From assembly GCA_026261815.1 (NCBI GenBank), contig JAMPIT010000350.1:3410001-3474000 (forward strand): a DNA stretch of 64,000 bases, written 5' to 3'. Each line of letters begins with the position of its first letter. Position 1 is the stretch's first letter. The notes beneath the pieces are model-generated. The model was not told the origin of the DNA and did not search any database. It saw only the letters and a program-made list of their open reading frames with translations. The DNA is from Monarcha castaneiventris obscurior (Eukaryota; Chordata; Aves; Passeriformes; Monarchidae). A program made the translations under genes and the position numbers. Shown in pieces: positions 1-13,000 of this stretch.

Positions 1-1030
1 GCTGCGGCCAGGCCCCCACATGCCCTGGGCTCGATGCCTGCGGAGGGGCTGGGGGTAAAGCAGCCCTGCAGGGACCCGCACCGGGGCACCGGGCTGGGCT
101 GCTGCCGGGGAGCGCCGCGGGAGAGCGGGAACACGCAGGTAGCATTGGCACTGCTGGAGCCGCCCCTGGCTTATCCCACCTGCACCCCGCGGCTGGAGGA
201 AACGGCAGGGCTGGAGCGCGCCCAGGGGAAGCAACACCGGGAAAGCTCCGACCCCCCGCCCCAGCAGGAGCCATGCCCCTCCTGGGGGCGGCCCCTCCGC
301 GGGCACAAAGCCGGGCTCGGCCGCTACCCGCGGAGCAGCGTGCGGCTCTCCCCGTGTCGGTGCTCATCCCTTCCTTCCGCTGGGCGCCGCCTCCGCAGCG
401 CCCGCCCTCCATCCCTCCGTGCCCGCTGCCGGCGGCCGTGGGGCTGGGGAGCGCCGGGCCATGGAGGAGGCGGCTGCTGCTGCCGCCGGGGCAGCGCCGC
501 CCGGGGCCGCTGCTGCCGGGGCCGCGCCATCGCCCGGGGCCGCGGCCGCCGCTCCGCGCCGGCTGCTGGCGCTGCTCGGGGCCAAGCTCTGCACCTGGTG
601 AGTCCCCGGCCTCCACGTGGAGCCTCGGCGCCGGCCTCCCCGCCCGCCGGCTTCCGGGCCGCCCGCCGCAGCGGGGAAGGAGGGAGCGGAGGGGAAGCGC
701 CTGCCCGCGCTGCTCCCGGCGGCTCGGCGGGCAGCGCGCTGGGGATGCGGGGGCCGATGTGTGCCGCCCGCAGCAGCCGCGGCGTGCCCGGGCCGGAGCG
801 GAGCGGCGGTGCGGGCCCGGGGTTACGGCCGGGGGCGCGGGGCTGAGCGGAGCCCGGACCCTTCGGCTGGCCGGGCACGGGGCGGCCCCAGGGAGCTGTG
901 GCCGCTGCCCCGGGAGCCGGCGCTCTCATGCCGGGGCTGCTCCGGGAGCGCCGCCGAGCTGCAGCCTGCGGGCGCTGCTGGGCGAGAGCGCCAGGAGTCG
1001 CCTCGGCCGAGCGTGCGATTAGCGAGTGAC
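1..1030 (+). promoter_or_regulatory. SLC35F2: CpG-island promoter and 5' UTR region of SLC35F2
   Basis: About 1 kb of very GC- and CpG-rich DNA covers the first coding exon and ends abruptly near 1030, where AT-rich intron begins. GC-box (Sp1-type) motifs are visible, for example GGGGGCGG at 284-291 and its complement CCCCGCC at 254-260. No TATA box stands out, as expected for a CpG-island promoter. The transcription start cannot be fixed from sequence but should lie upstream of the ATG at 461. In human the divergent neighbour RAB39A starts just upstream of SLC35F2, so this island may be bidirectional. No RAB39A coding sequence is visible here, so that gene would begin left of the window. Confidence 0.8.
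461..597 (+). CDS. SLC35F2: SLC35F2 coding exon 1 (residues 1-46)
   Basis: This exon encodes the cytosolic N terminus. After MEE comes an Ala/Gly/Pro low-complexity tract (19 Ala among residues 4-31), then a leucine-rich stretch ending AKLCTW, which aligns with the KLFTW that precedes helix 1 in human. It ends within Trp46 (TG|G) at donor GTGAGT (598). The GCN/GGN repeat character makes its length prone to vary between birds. Confidence 0.92.
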
Positions 1031-4000
1031 GTGTGTGGCTCTGTCAGAGTGGTTCTGCTTGTCCTGCTGTGTGCTCTCACACACTAACACATGCGCTCCA
1101 CTCTTGTTTTGTTTTCCTTTTTTCCCCTTGCACTTTTATCTGTTTCGTAGCGTTCGATCAGCATCATTGTGAAGGACAGGTCATGGGGGATAGGGAAGGT
1201 AGTAGAACAAAATAGCTGGAATGCGGTGTGGAGTCCAGGAAGACCAATATCCCTATTTCCTTCTTCTGTGAATCAGTTTAGGATACAGACCCGTTCAGGT
1301 ATATATTTTGAAATATGAGCGCTAGTTAAGCATGAAAAACTTGTGGGAAAAAATTTGCCAAGCGGTGCAGACCTAACATGTGTTCCAGAGCTGGTACTTG
1401 CAAAGCACTACCCTCCAGGAGAGCAGGACTCCATCCTCAGACTTCCAGACCATCCATTTACAACTTCACTTTCCCCCCAGGGGGAAAAAACAGTCCCTGT
1501 TTAAAAGGCTTTTTTCTGAGCCATAGGTTTGGTCACTAATAATTACTGCATCGGATTTGTCAGCCAAGGATGTGCTGGTTTTCCTGCCAGCCTCGTGCTC
1601 ATAAGCTGGAGTCTGGCAACTGCACTATGTGATGGTGTGTGCTGGTTAAGCAGAGCCTCATTCCAGTGGACAAAGCCTCATCTTCTCTTTTGGTTGTAAC
1701 TTCTTTCACTCCTCCTGCCTGTCAGGAGAGACCCTAAAGGCAAGACAGAAACTTGTTGAGCTGTTCAGTAACCCCACCTGTGCAGTAGTTTTGCCGAAGG
1801 GCTACGCTGACTGAGTCTGTGGAAGGTACTTGGAAGAAAATCAAGAGCTTTCACTGAATTTTGTAAAGTGTTGTCTGATATACTGAATTCATAATTTTTC
1901 TTACTTTTTTCCCCCCCAGATAATGGGAGGCTCAGCCACTGCAGTTTTGTGAGGAGCCTTTGAGTCATAGGAAGGTTTACTATATTTATGTAATAAACTA
2001 GGTTGGATGTGGGGGTTATTTTTGAGTAAAACCATTAGAATATATTTCTGGTGCTTTTCTGTTTCCTACCTTTTACAAATTAGATTGTCCTCAGTTTCAA
2101 AGCAAAACATGGAAAAACTAACTTCTGATGGTGTTAGTTCTTAAAAATATATTTTACGTTTCTTAGCTGATTGCAAATTATGTTGAAATATGGATTCATT
2201 ATGAAACTGCATTTTCCTTTAACTACAAGCACGAAAAAGTGAGATTATTGAAATTAAAAGGTCACTTCCCCCCTGTTTGGGAAGGGCTCAATAGTTGAAG
2301 CTAAGTGCAAGTAAGCTCTGCACATGAACAGTGTTGCTAGGCTTTGCCATGTTAGTATTAGATTGGTGGCATAAATAAAGTCAGTATTTGAAAAGCTGTA
2401 TTTATTTTAATTTAAAAAATTCACATGAAAATTACAGGATTTAGTAAACTCATTGCCAGTAAAATTATTAACTGGGGTCTCATTAAATTTTCTTTCACTT
2501 ACTCTAATACAGACACTGATTGTATTTTAGTATCTGCGTTTCACGTGGAGCCAAGGAAAGCCAGCCTGAGTTTCTCATGGTGTTGAGAGCTGCATATTGT
2601 TCAGTGTTCACTTTAGACCAAACTTTCTTGTTTTTAAAAAGTCCCAAAATGATTTTAGTTTCGCTCAAAGCTATAGGTACAGCAAGCTAAGATAGATAGG
2701 GTGGCTGAAGGGAAGGGAAGAGTAATTACTTAGTAGCTTTCTACCAAGCATTAAAAGCCAACAACACCGCCCTGCCCCCATCAGCTATAAAACTAAAATG
2801 CCTTTTCAGACCACTTATCTTGCATCATCTGAGACTCCAAAGTGAATTAGTCCTTTTCCAATGCATTAAAAAAAAAAAAAAAAGCAGAGAGGATTAAGTT
2901 CTGGCATGGAAAAGTTAATAATTAATATATTTCAAAAAATGATCAATTATTAATAAGAAAGTCACTGTCATCGATACTCATATCAATACCAAAATGAATG
3001 GAAACTTGTGCCTTTAAAGCATTTTTCTTGGAAGAAATTGCCTTGCAAATTGCAAACAGTAGGTTTTAAAGTTTGCTCTCAAGTTTTACAGTGGATCAAA
3101 CACACTTTTTAAGATAAACTATGAGCCCAGTGCATCATGCCAGGAGCATGGTGATGTCTTCTCAGTTTGAAGAAATTAGTTTTGACGCTTCGGCAAATGC
3201 TGTCAGGGGAAACCATTGCTGCTTCCTGCTGAGGCTTCCACCTGGTGTTGGGAGCACTCAGGGCAAGAGGCTGTTACCTTACACACAGTTGAGAAAGCTG
3301 CCAGGTATGGAGCATTTTGGGATTCTCAGAAGACATTTTTGGATGGCAGCCTTCGCTGTTTGTGGACAATGTATTTCTGTGTGTTTTTTTGATGTTAACA
3401 TTTTGAATCTGTTCAGGCAAGGAAAAAAGTCCCTGAATTAAAATAGACAAAAATAGAGGAGGGCATGAGGTGCTTGCTTTGTCAGATGCCTTTGTTACAG
3501 TAGAAATAAATGCTGTAGGACTGCCAAGATATATATTAACTAAATAGCAATGCTTGCTAGAGCATTAACCACAAAGCAAACAGTTCTGGAGGTTCTGGAC
3601 CTGCCTCTCTTCCCAAATGCAGACATGCAAGGAGATAATTCCTTAGGTACTTTAAACTGGGGAGATTTGGTCATAAGAAAAGGATCAGCTTAGTGGAGTT
3701 AGACCCATCTGCCCTCTTGCAGTGGAGTGTTGTTTTCAGTAAATGATGGTTGAAGGAGATCAATTGTTAGCAAATTTGAATGGCAGCAGGCTTACCTCAT
3801 TTTGCCCTCTCTTTGGAACCTGGTCACTATCCAGTTTGCCAGAATGCTGCATGTAGAGTCCAGGCCTTTGCTGTAGAGAAGTGCTGTAGCTCAGGAGGAG
3901 CCAAGTTGCCCCTTGCAGCTCCTATCCTAGGCAAAAATGTCTAAAGCCTTACCATACACAAGTCCATGTTAAACAAGCCTCTGTAAGCAAGCTTGTGGGG

Positions 4001-7000
4001 TGGTATTGCCTCTGCTTCTGCCTTTCTCTGTGGCAATGCACAGGAGATGGGTGAAGGGGAGTTTGTGTCCAGGAGATCAGGGCTTCTGCCAGCCAAGGCA
4101 GCTTTAACCTCTCCTGGTAGCATATTGATGAGTGCAGTTCATTTTGTGCACCACACAGGCTTCACAGGCTTTACTCCAGTAAAACTGCAGGAGTTTTGCC
4201 CAGTCATGCCTCTATTTGTGTCTGATCCCTACCCCCATGCTCTCCTCCCAGCTAGCCCAAGCTGAGTTTAGTCCAATAAACTGCTAAAGGCTTGCTGTGT
4301 TTCTGGTGTGCTGATGGTGGAGAAGAAATGTTTTTCTGCTAGTTTGGGGCAAGAAGCTTTATTTGAAAATAAAAATATACATGTATTTTTTTAAGTGCTT
4401 GAAACCACATATTTATGTATTGTTTACCACAGTATATTTTCCTTTGAATTTCAATGGGTCTTCTGTCATTTTACCTGCTGTTAAGGAGCCAGACTTCACA
4501 AGGCTGGCAAAGGGCAAGCTGGAATCATCATCCATGCCTGCTTGAAATTTTAGCTAACTTACATTACATTTGTTCTAATGGCAACTGATTAAATTCTTTA
4601 CATGAACGTAAGAAGATATTCCTGCATCAGCCAGAATACTTAGCCAGAATGTGTGTGATTTGTTCACTGAATAGAACATTGACCAGAATATGAAGAAATG
4701 AAAAAGAGATTAGTTAAAATAGAACTAATATATAGAAGTGAGTGAGGTAGCTTCAAAGTTTTCTTCTGCTATTTTAATGAAAACCACCCACCACCCCCTA
4801 TACGTATTTTAGAAAGCTATTTAGAAATGAGAATGTTTTTCTTTCACACACCAGTAAGAGTTACTCAGATGAGACTGGATAGTACCTTACAAGATTGTCA
4901 CATGTTGCATAATACTTAGAGCAGCACCACTGCTGGGATTGGCAAGGCAAGCTGTAGTAAAGCCTGTGGTTCATATCTCGTGGAAGTACAGCATGGCTGG
5001 ACTTTATAGAGCTTTGCTGTCTCATCAGAATGGACTAGGAGAGAAAAATGTGCTCAGCAGCATTTTCAAAGTCAGAAGAGCTTGGTGTCAGGCTGAATTG
5101 ACAACAGGATTCATGCAGGTGCATTGGAGTCTGTGCAAGGAAGATGCCTCCCTTCCAAAAAGAGGGATTGATTGTGGCATCGTAGTCAGCTTTAGCACTG
5201 TTGAACACACCCTTCTCATTGCCTGGCAGCTGGATTGCACAGCCCAGCAGGGTGAGCTGCTATTACTGTGTTGGAATCACCCACCTTGGGAAAACAGCCA
5301 GTGTTGCTCTCAGGTGGGGTGCCTGACACGTGGGGTGTCCTGCCAGAAGCCATTGCGGAGAGATGTGGGCATGGGGTGGGTGCAGAATCCTAATGGGGTC
5401 CTTTCTTCCCTTCCTCAATTAATTTGAGTGGAAACAAATTAATCTATTGTGCAGACAGTTAAATTTCCATCAGTAGTCTTCAGAGTAACAGATGAAATGT
5501 GAGCTTGGCAGGCCTGTACAGACAGCACAGGGCTGAGCTCCTGTCACTGTGTATTGTGCATGTGCAGAGACTGGGGTGGTACAGATCTGCACAGCTCCAC
5601 TGGCAGGAGAAAGAGCAAGCCAAAAGATACACAGAGCTACATGCTCCTGTTTGTCTAGGAGCATCTGGAATAGTTCATCTTACATTAGGTGAAGAATTGC
5701 TACTAAAAGAACATGAGGTTTTTTTCATTTCCCCCCCCCGGCTGTGGGTGAAACTTAAGAGGAGTTGTAAATGCAAATGTGATCTTACCCAAAATGCATT
5801 CTTAACTCCATCCTCAGTTACAGCAGAACTGAAAAAATCCACAATAAATAGTAATTATAATAATTCTTATTATAAGAAAGATTTATTTTAAGGTGAGAAT
5901 GATCAATCACTGGAACAACCTCCACGGGAATGTTGTAGAGTCCCCATCACTGGAGGTTTGCAAGAGGGTGCTAAATAGTCTCATCAAGGCTCCCTTTCCC
6001 ATGAAAGGTTGGACCAGTTGGTCTTTCAAGATCCTTCCAAACTGAGCTCTTCTTTGGTTTTCATTAATACTTCTGTGTTTCCTTAGCACTGCTCAGCTTA
6101 AGGTTTCAGCTCACTGAAACTCAGGTCTCAGACAAGCCTGAAGGTAGTTATGCTTTATCTTCATGTTGTAGATCTTTGCTGACCGAAGTCAGGATGGAAT
6201 TCGGTGGAGGACAAAGGATTTAACTCAAAACCTGCTTAATGAGACTAGGAGCTGCTATTGGGTAGAGCCTGCCCAGGTGCCCTGCTTGAAGATCCTTGCA
6301 AGTAATCGCAGTCTCCATCGCTGGTGGCTTGAAGTGGCCTCACTTCTCATGTGGCTGTCCTGAGGTCAGACTAGACCTGTGTACACAAAACCCTGCTTAC
6401 CTGTAGGTCAGAAGAACATTGGCAGGGACTAGAAAAAGAATAAAGTGTCAGTTTAAAAAAATGGCATTTTCCCTGTACAACTAGAAAATATTTTTTTAGA
6501 AACTTGAATGTTTAATTCTAAGCTTACTGTTTTGTCTTTTATTCACAGGCATATTTGGAAAACTATAATTCTGGGCCAGATGCTCTCCTTGTTTATCTGT
6601 GGGACTGCTGTTACAAGCCAGTACCTGGCAGAGAAATACCAAGTGAATACTCCAATGTTGCAAAGTTTCATCAACTATTCTTTGCTGCTTCTAGTTTATA
6701 CAACAATGCTGGCATTTAGGACTGGTATGTGAAATATGGGATGGGAGATTCTGGTTCACCTTTTTTTTTCTTTATAATTTGCCTTTCAGAATTTGAAACT
6801 AAAGAACTCAATATTCATCCTAGTTTTTAAAGTTCCTGCTTTATAATAACACATGGAAATTATTTTCACAGGTCAAATGTGCATTTAATTTGATATAATT
6901 TCATATCTCTTTAGAGTTTTTGTGCTCTTTGGTTTGAAGTCCTATGTTATATTAAGCAAAATAGGCTTTGTTGTAACAAGCTTTGTCACCAGAAGCCATT

Positions 7001-10000
7001 TAGTATTCCTCCTATTCTTATTAATTTACTCTTTAAACAACTCTTGTCTTGCTGTGTTTTTCTTCACATGGAAGAATTTCTGTGGTTTTCACCATTTGCA
7101 TTGTCTCCTCCCAGGCTGAGTTTCCTGTTATTGTATCTTAAGCAGGGGCAGGCGAAGTCAAACATCTTGGTGTTATTTATGCTTCTACAAAGCAAAATTG
7201 TCGTGCAACATTTGGTTGGAAAGAAACACATATTGATTGCTGCTTTTTCCTAAACAGGCAGTGACAGTCTTTGGCAGATTTTGAAACAGAGGTGGTGGAA
7301 GTATATGTTTTTGGGACTGGCTGATGTTGAAGCCAATTACATGATCGTAAAAGCCTACCAATATACAACCCTCACGAGTGTGCAGGTAAGGACTGATCTC
7401 CCTTTTTGAACTGTCGCTTTTATTACAATTTTGGACTGGTTTCTAAAATGAGATTTGTAGGATGGACATGGAAGCTATTTAAGCCTGAAAAGAACTTTCT
7501 AGTATCTATTTTCTCTCTACAGTACAGGGAAGAGCATCCTGTACCACGAATAACCTTTCCAGGAAGCAGAGAAAATTGGCTGGCATTACCCTGTGCCAGC
7601 TCTTGAGTTGAACCCTAATTATTTTGATAAAAGCACTCCTAAGAGTTTGCTGACAGCCACTCAGTTTTATCTCCTGACACAAAATAAAGATTTACGACCA
7701 GGTAACAGTCACTCAGTGCAGGTTCTTGCTGATGAGAGTGAGGTGGATCTCTTGCCTAGCCCTAGAAGCTGCAGGAGGTGTTGTGAGATGTAACCCCACC
7801 TGTGAGGACACACTGAATGTTAGCTGGTGTTGCTGACCATGCAGTGAGGGACCAGCCTTGTGGCTTTTGGATGTGGCCCTCTTTGGAAGAGGTGGAAGGA
7901 AGGTTAGCACGCCTAAAGGAATAGTAGACATCGTCTGCAACACCAGTGCTTGATGTTGCATTGCTGTGCTAGGATAAATCTCGTGCTCTGAAAAAGCTCT
8001 GTAAGCAGAAGGGCTAAAGCTGGGGTTTCTTTTCCAGCAGCTTTTGTCTGTGTAGGGTGACAGAGCCAGTGCTTTCCTCCTGCCTCCAACTGCATTCTCC
8101 TGAGCTTGCAATGCCAGTTTCCTTGAGCAAACTGACTTGGAACACTGAACAAAGTGGGAGTAAACCCTGCCTTTGGCTGTACTGTTGATGAGCTGCGTCA
8201 GGCCCAAGTTAACTTGCTGTGACTTCGCAGCTGCTGTGGGAACAAGGGAGAGGATGGTGCATGAGCAAGGAGGGAGTGTGCCCAGGTTGTGCCAGTTCAT
8301 GCCTGCTGTTACCAGAGGTGGGGATCTGTGGCTGTGGTCGTGACCCCACTTACCTGAAGAAAAAAAAAAAAAATAACATGAAGACTTGGCTCTTAGTTGG
8401 GAAGGAGTGTTAAGGTGTCAGTCTTTTACAGAGTCACAGTAATAGGGGTTAATATTTAAGAGAACTACCTGTAAAGCAATAAACTCCTGCAGTCTGGGCT
8501 CCCTTTAGAGAATTGCAGTAACTTTTCTTTGCACTGCTAAAGACCAGTTGTGTCTCTTGGATTGATATTGTCATATTTCCACTTCATACTTATGTATTAT
8601 GACTCTTTAGGTCTTTAATCTTCTTACAAATAATGCCTAAGAAATCAAAGTTTTAAAAGTGACATGTTTCAGTCTCAAGATCAAGTTAAGCTGATAAGTG
8701 AGACCCTGTTTGACCTTATACTTTACAGCTGAACAAGCCAGGACTTTGATCCAAGTTCTCAGAAGTAGTAAAGCTATTCCCATGATTTCTTTCATAGAAA
8801 TTAAAAAAGAATAGATATAATAGATTGTCCTGTCCACTTGCCAAAAACTCAAGCATTTTCTGAGCCTTTTTCCCTTGTGGTAACCTTGTGACTGATGCTG
8901 CTTTGTGTCAGTTCAGTAATTGCGATTTTGTTGCAATTGCCTGTTGCACTCTCTCTGAAGTCACCAGTTTCTCACCATTGTCAGAAATGAGATACAGGAG
9001 AAAAAAGAACCACAAAAAGTCTGTGATTTGCTCTAGTGCAAGGCGTTTGCTTTCTGTTTTTGGCAAGCAATTTTGCAGCTACATCAGTACCTATGGTTCA
9101 GAGCACCCAGCCTGATGGCCTGTCTGCAGTACTGGCTGTGAGTGGATGCCCAGGGGCCATAAAAGCAACACAGGGGTATGTGGCACCTTCCCAAATGCGG
9201 TGTAATCATTGTTAAAATGCTGTCTGGCTGGAGCTTCAGCTCACCACAATGAAACATAGCTTCAAAGATAAGTTTTTTTCAGCTCAGCAAGGAGCTTCCG
9301 TGTATTTTCTCATACATACACACACAGGCAGAACTAGTTTCCCTTTAGTTATCAAATACCAGCATTTTACAGAAGGGCTTTCAAGATTTTTAAGGTGATA
9401 ACAGTGGGATGGCAGCTCTCATTTCTTGGTAAATACAGAAGACTTTGTTCCACAGCTGAACTGTTTGGCTGTGGCTGAGGCAGGACCAGGATGCTCCTTG
9501 CTGCTGGTGTCCTTCTGTCTTGTGGCGGGACTTGACTGTGCTGTGGTTTGACCACCTATTACAGCACAAAGCTGAATTGAGAGAGGTTTAGGTTGGGTAT
9601 TAGAAAAAGGTTCTTCACCCAGAGGGTGGCTGGGCACTGGAACAGGCTCCCCAGGGAAGTGGTCACTGCACCAGCCTGATAGAGTTCAAGAAGTGTTTGG
9701 ACAACGCTCTCAGGCACCTGGTGTGACTCCTGGGGTTGTCCTGTGCAGGGCCAGGAATTAGACTTGACAATCCTGATGGGTCCCTTCCAACTCAGGATAT
9801 TCTATGATTTTGTGATTTACAGCAAAAAAACCAAGCAGTGTAGCTTCAGTTTGAGGTTTTTAATGTTATTGAGCACATTTAGCATTTGCTCTGTAGATAA
9901 TTCAGATGGAAATGTTTTTCAGGCAACTATTGACACAGTGTCAGCTGATGGAAGAGTGCTAGCCTCAATAGGAGAAAATATAGCATGAGCCCCTGGGGCT

Positions 10001-13000
10001 CAGCTGGAGGCTGCCCTGAGGGAGTCCAGTGGGGAATGAGCAAGTTGAGAAAGTTGAGCTTTCTTGCTTACAAAGCTGTCTGAAGCTGGCAGTTATAAGC
10101 AAACCAATGACCTCCGACTGTCTATGATAATATATTAACCATGTATTAAAACATCTTTTAATAATTTACCCTGCTTTTAAAACCTCCTATAAACAGTGTG
10201 GCCAAAGCAGTGTGGCCAAAGCAGTGTGGTTTGTGTAAATCAAATCACCAGGTTATCTGTTTTTCTTCCCTTGTTAAAAATATAGGTTAGAATTGAATAA
10301 GATGAGGGTTTGAAGAGGCTCTACTGGAAATAGGACCACAGTACTGCTGTAAATGTTGTAAAACCTCAATAAATAAACTTTATTCTTTTAATTTATCCCA
10401 TTGACACAATTCATCGTGACATTACATCTGCTTTGCACCTCTTTGATCTTGATCCTGTACAGAGGAGCTCTGTAATGTACTAGATGAAGGGAAGGTAAGA
10501 TCCAGTAGCTGGAAATCTGATTTCATCTGTCTGTAATTGAGGATAATTGTCTCCTGGAACAGATTACCACGGCATGTTCTTCACCATTTGGTGCCTGTGT
10601 CTCCTGGCTGCAAGTCCTCTAACCATGCTGCTGTAGTTCTGCAGTATGTTCTTGGTCTGGATGCAGCAATTCCCCATCTGGCATTACTGAAAGAGCTTCT
10701 GGCTCATTATTTACTGCTCCCTTACATCCTAAGTAAGATGTTTCTTGAAGGGTTTTCTTCCACTCTTTCTGTTTGTGTTGAAAAACTGCTTGGAGGTTGG
10801 AAGGCTACATGCTAACATCTCAGTTAATGGGAAGTGAAAGCTTACTTATTAGTAGAAGAGGTGTCTACTACCAGAGGGATAAAAATTTTGCTTTCTAATG
10901 CTTGTAGTATTTCTTGTTGTTTGATACTAGTCAAAACAGTCATATTTGAAGGAAATGTTAGAGGTTTTTCTTGAGACTAGAATAAAGGTAATGTAGAGAA
11001 CAAGACCAGTGACAAGATAGTCACAGCCTGGCATTTTCCAGAGTGTAGAGTTGTATTGAAATACTTGGTATCACATATTGAGACTCAGGTAGTTGTAATG
11101 TCTCACAATACAGCCTAAAGAAGTACTTTTACACTTCACAGACCTTACAAACTGGACAAGCTGGAGGCAATCCAAGGAGCAAAGACAAATAGATGAAAGG
11201 ATTAGAGGCACTGTTAGGATTTAATCTCTAAGAGCTTCCCTGAGCACTATGTTCGTAAGACTTTACTGTGTGTAGTTATGAACAAGTAAAACCAGACATA
11301 CCAAAAGTTTGGTTAAAGCCCTTGGGGACAGTGGCACAGCACAGGAGTCGACTGCAGTGATGCACTGAGGCAGGCAGAGTCTGGAAATGAACAGTAAGAA
11401 CTAAGGGCTGTTGTCTTGATTGCAGGGATTATGCGCCAGTCCTACTGACCTGGACATAATACTTTGTTGGGACTTCAAGAGGCCAAGTTTTAAGGGCTGA
11501 CATTTGAGAGTAATTTCTGAGGAATCTTTGGGAATTTGACTATATGTTCTGCTGTAGGCTGTTCCCTTATGTAGTTCCTTGGCACTCTACTGAGACAGGT
11601 CAGAAAATACACCTTTTCTTTCCTTCAACAAGTTCAGAAACTAAATCTATTTTTTTGAATTAAATACGAAACCAGTTATGATTAGCTCGGTGGTCTTGGT
11701 GGTATTTGGTTATTCTAGACCAATATGATCATCTTATGCTGCAGTGTATTCTTCTCTATTAAGTACCCAGCTAACTCTTCATGTTTCCTGTACTAAAGGA
11801 GAATAGGCAGAAGATCCTTGGAGGTGTTCAAGGTGAGGTTGGAGTGGTTGAGCAGAAGGTGTCCCTGCCCATGGCAAGAGAGTTGGAACTAGATGAACTT
11901 GAAGGTCTCTTCCAATCCAAGCAGTTCTGTGATTCTGTGGGTGGGTCTAACAAGGCAAAGCAAAGATACATAGGATACAAAGATACATAGGAACACATAG
12001 AGAAAAAAAAGAAAGAAAGGAAGGATAAGTCAGAGTCCATGCTTTTCATGGAGCACAGACTTCCTTGAACCACAGCTGTTTAGTCTGCTTGGGGCAATGT
12101 CTGCAAATACATCTGAAGTGCTCCAAAACTCCATCTGCCTTGTCTGTCTGCTGCTGGGGCATGGGTGAATTAGAGTGGGTTACCTGCTTCTGACTAATTG
12201 AGAGTTAGCTCTGACAGAGTGATGAAAATGCGTTGGTGGCTTGTATGTGTTTTTGTGGGAAGCTGGGAAATTAGGAAGATGGCTTAAGAAAAGCTGTTCT
12301 TGCCTTCCCATTTTATTTCTACCAGTTTTGCACATGGCTTCCGACACACATACCAGTTTTGGTTTTTATTATGAGCCAGTTGAGGGGGAGTGGGGAATCA
12401 AACCCAAAGCTGCAGGGTCAGGTCGTGTTCACAGTCACATCAATGTAAAATCAGATTACTTGTACCCATGGAGTGTTCCAGATTTTTGGTTTGTGTACAT
12501 GGAGCCCTGGGGAACAGCGCTGTTTCAGAACAACATCCTAGCATTCATTTGTGAAGCTGCAAAAATTGATTAGATCCATCATTAGAAGAGTTTCTAAATC
12601 AGTGCTTTCCTACCAGGAGAAAGTGGACCCCTGTTCCAGCTCCTCCTTCACTTGCAAAGTGGAAATGTGGGTCTCACCCCACTCTTAAACAAATCTACTG
12701 GGGCTGCTTTGCAGGTTTCCTTAACATCTGATGACTGGAAGTAAGATCCTGTGCATTTGCTTTCAGGATGTTGCAGTCCAGATTTGGGGTGGGTTTCTAA
12801 CTCAAACCATTTTTCTGTACACACAGCTCCTGGACTGTTTTGGGATTCCTGTGCTGATGGCTTTGTCGTGGTTCATTCTCCGAGCAAGATACAGGCTGAT
12901 TCATTTTCTTGCTGTTGCTGTCTGTTTGCTGGGTGTGGGAACAATGGTGGGTGCAGACATTCTGGCAGGGAGGCAGGACAGTGAAGGTAAGGAGTCCCTT

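Larger units (their letters stand above)
7386..12826 (+). other. SLC35F2: SLC35F2 intron 3
   Basis: This 5441-bp intron contains two CR1 tails (9574-9818 and 11800-11941), an A14 run at 8360-8373, a 14-bp tandem repeat at 10194-10229 and a 17-bp tandem repeat at 11961-11994. I see no other gene in it. Confidence 0.85.

Noticed and set aside
1..460. RAB39A first exon on the minus strand (expected divergent neighbour)
   Set aside because: No minus-strand sequence resembling the conserved Rab start or GTP-binding P-loop was found, so the gene would begin outside the window.
324..929. Long minus-strand open frame in the CpG island
   Set aside because: Very GC-rich DNA has few stop codons. The translation is Arg/Pro/Ala-rich with no family signal and overlaps the real SLC35F2 exon 1.
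2868..2883. A16 run as the tail of a processed pseudogene (also A14 at 8360-8373)
   Set aside because: The sequence upstream shows no coding or known small-RNA similarity, and no flanking direct repeats were found.
4939..5427. 162-codon open frame in SLC35F2 intron 1
   Set aside because: It shows no recognisable domain, lies inside an intron, and has no supporting splice or polyadenylation signals.
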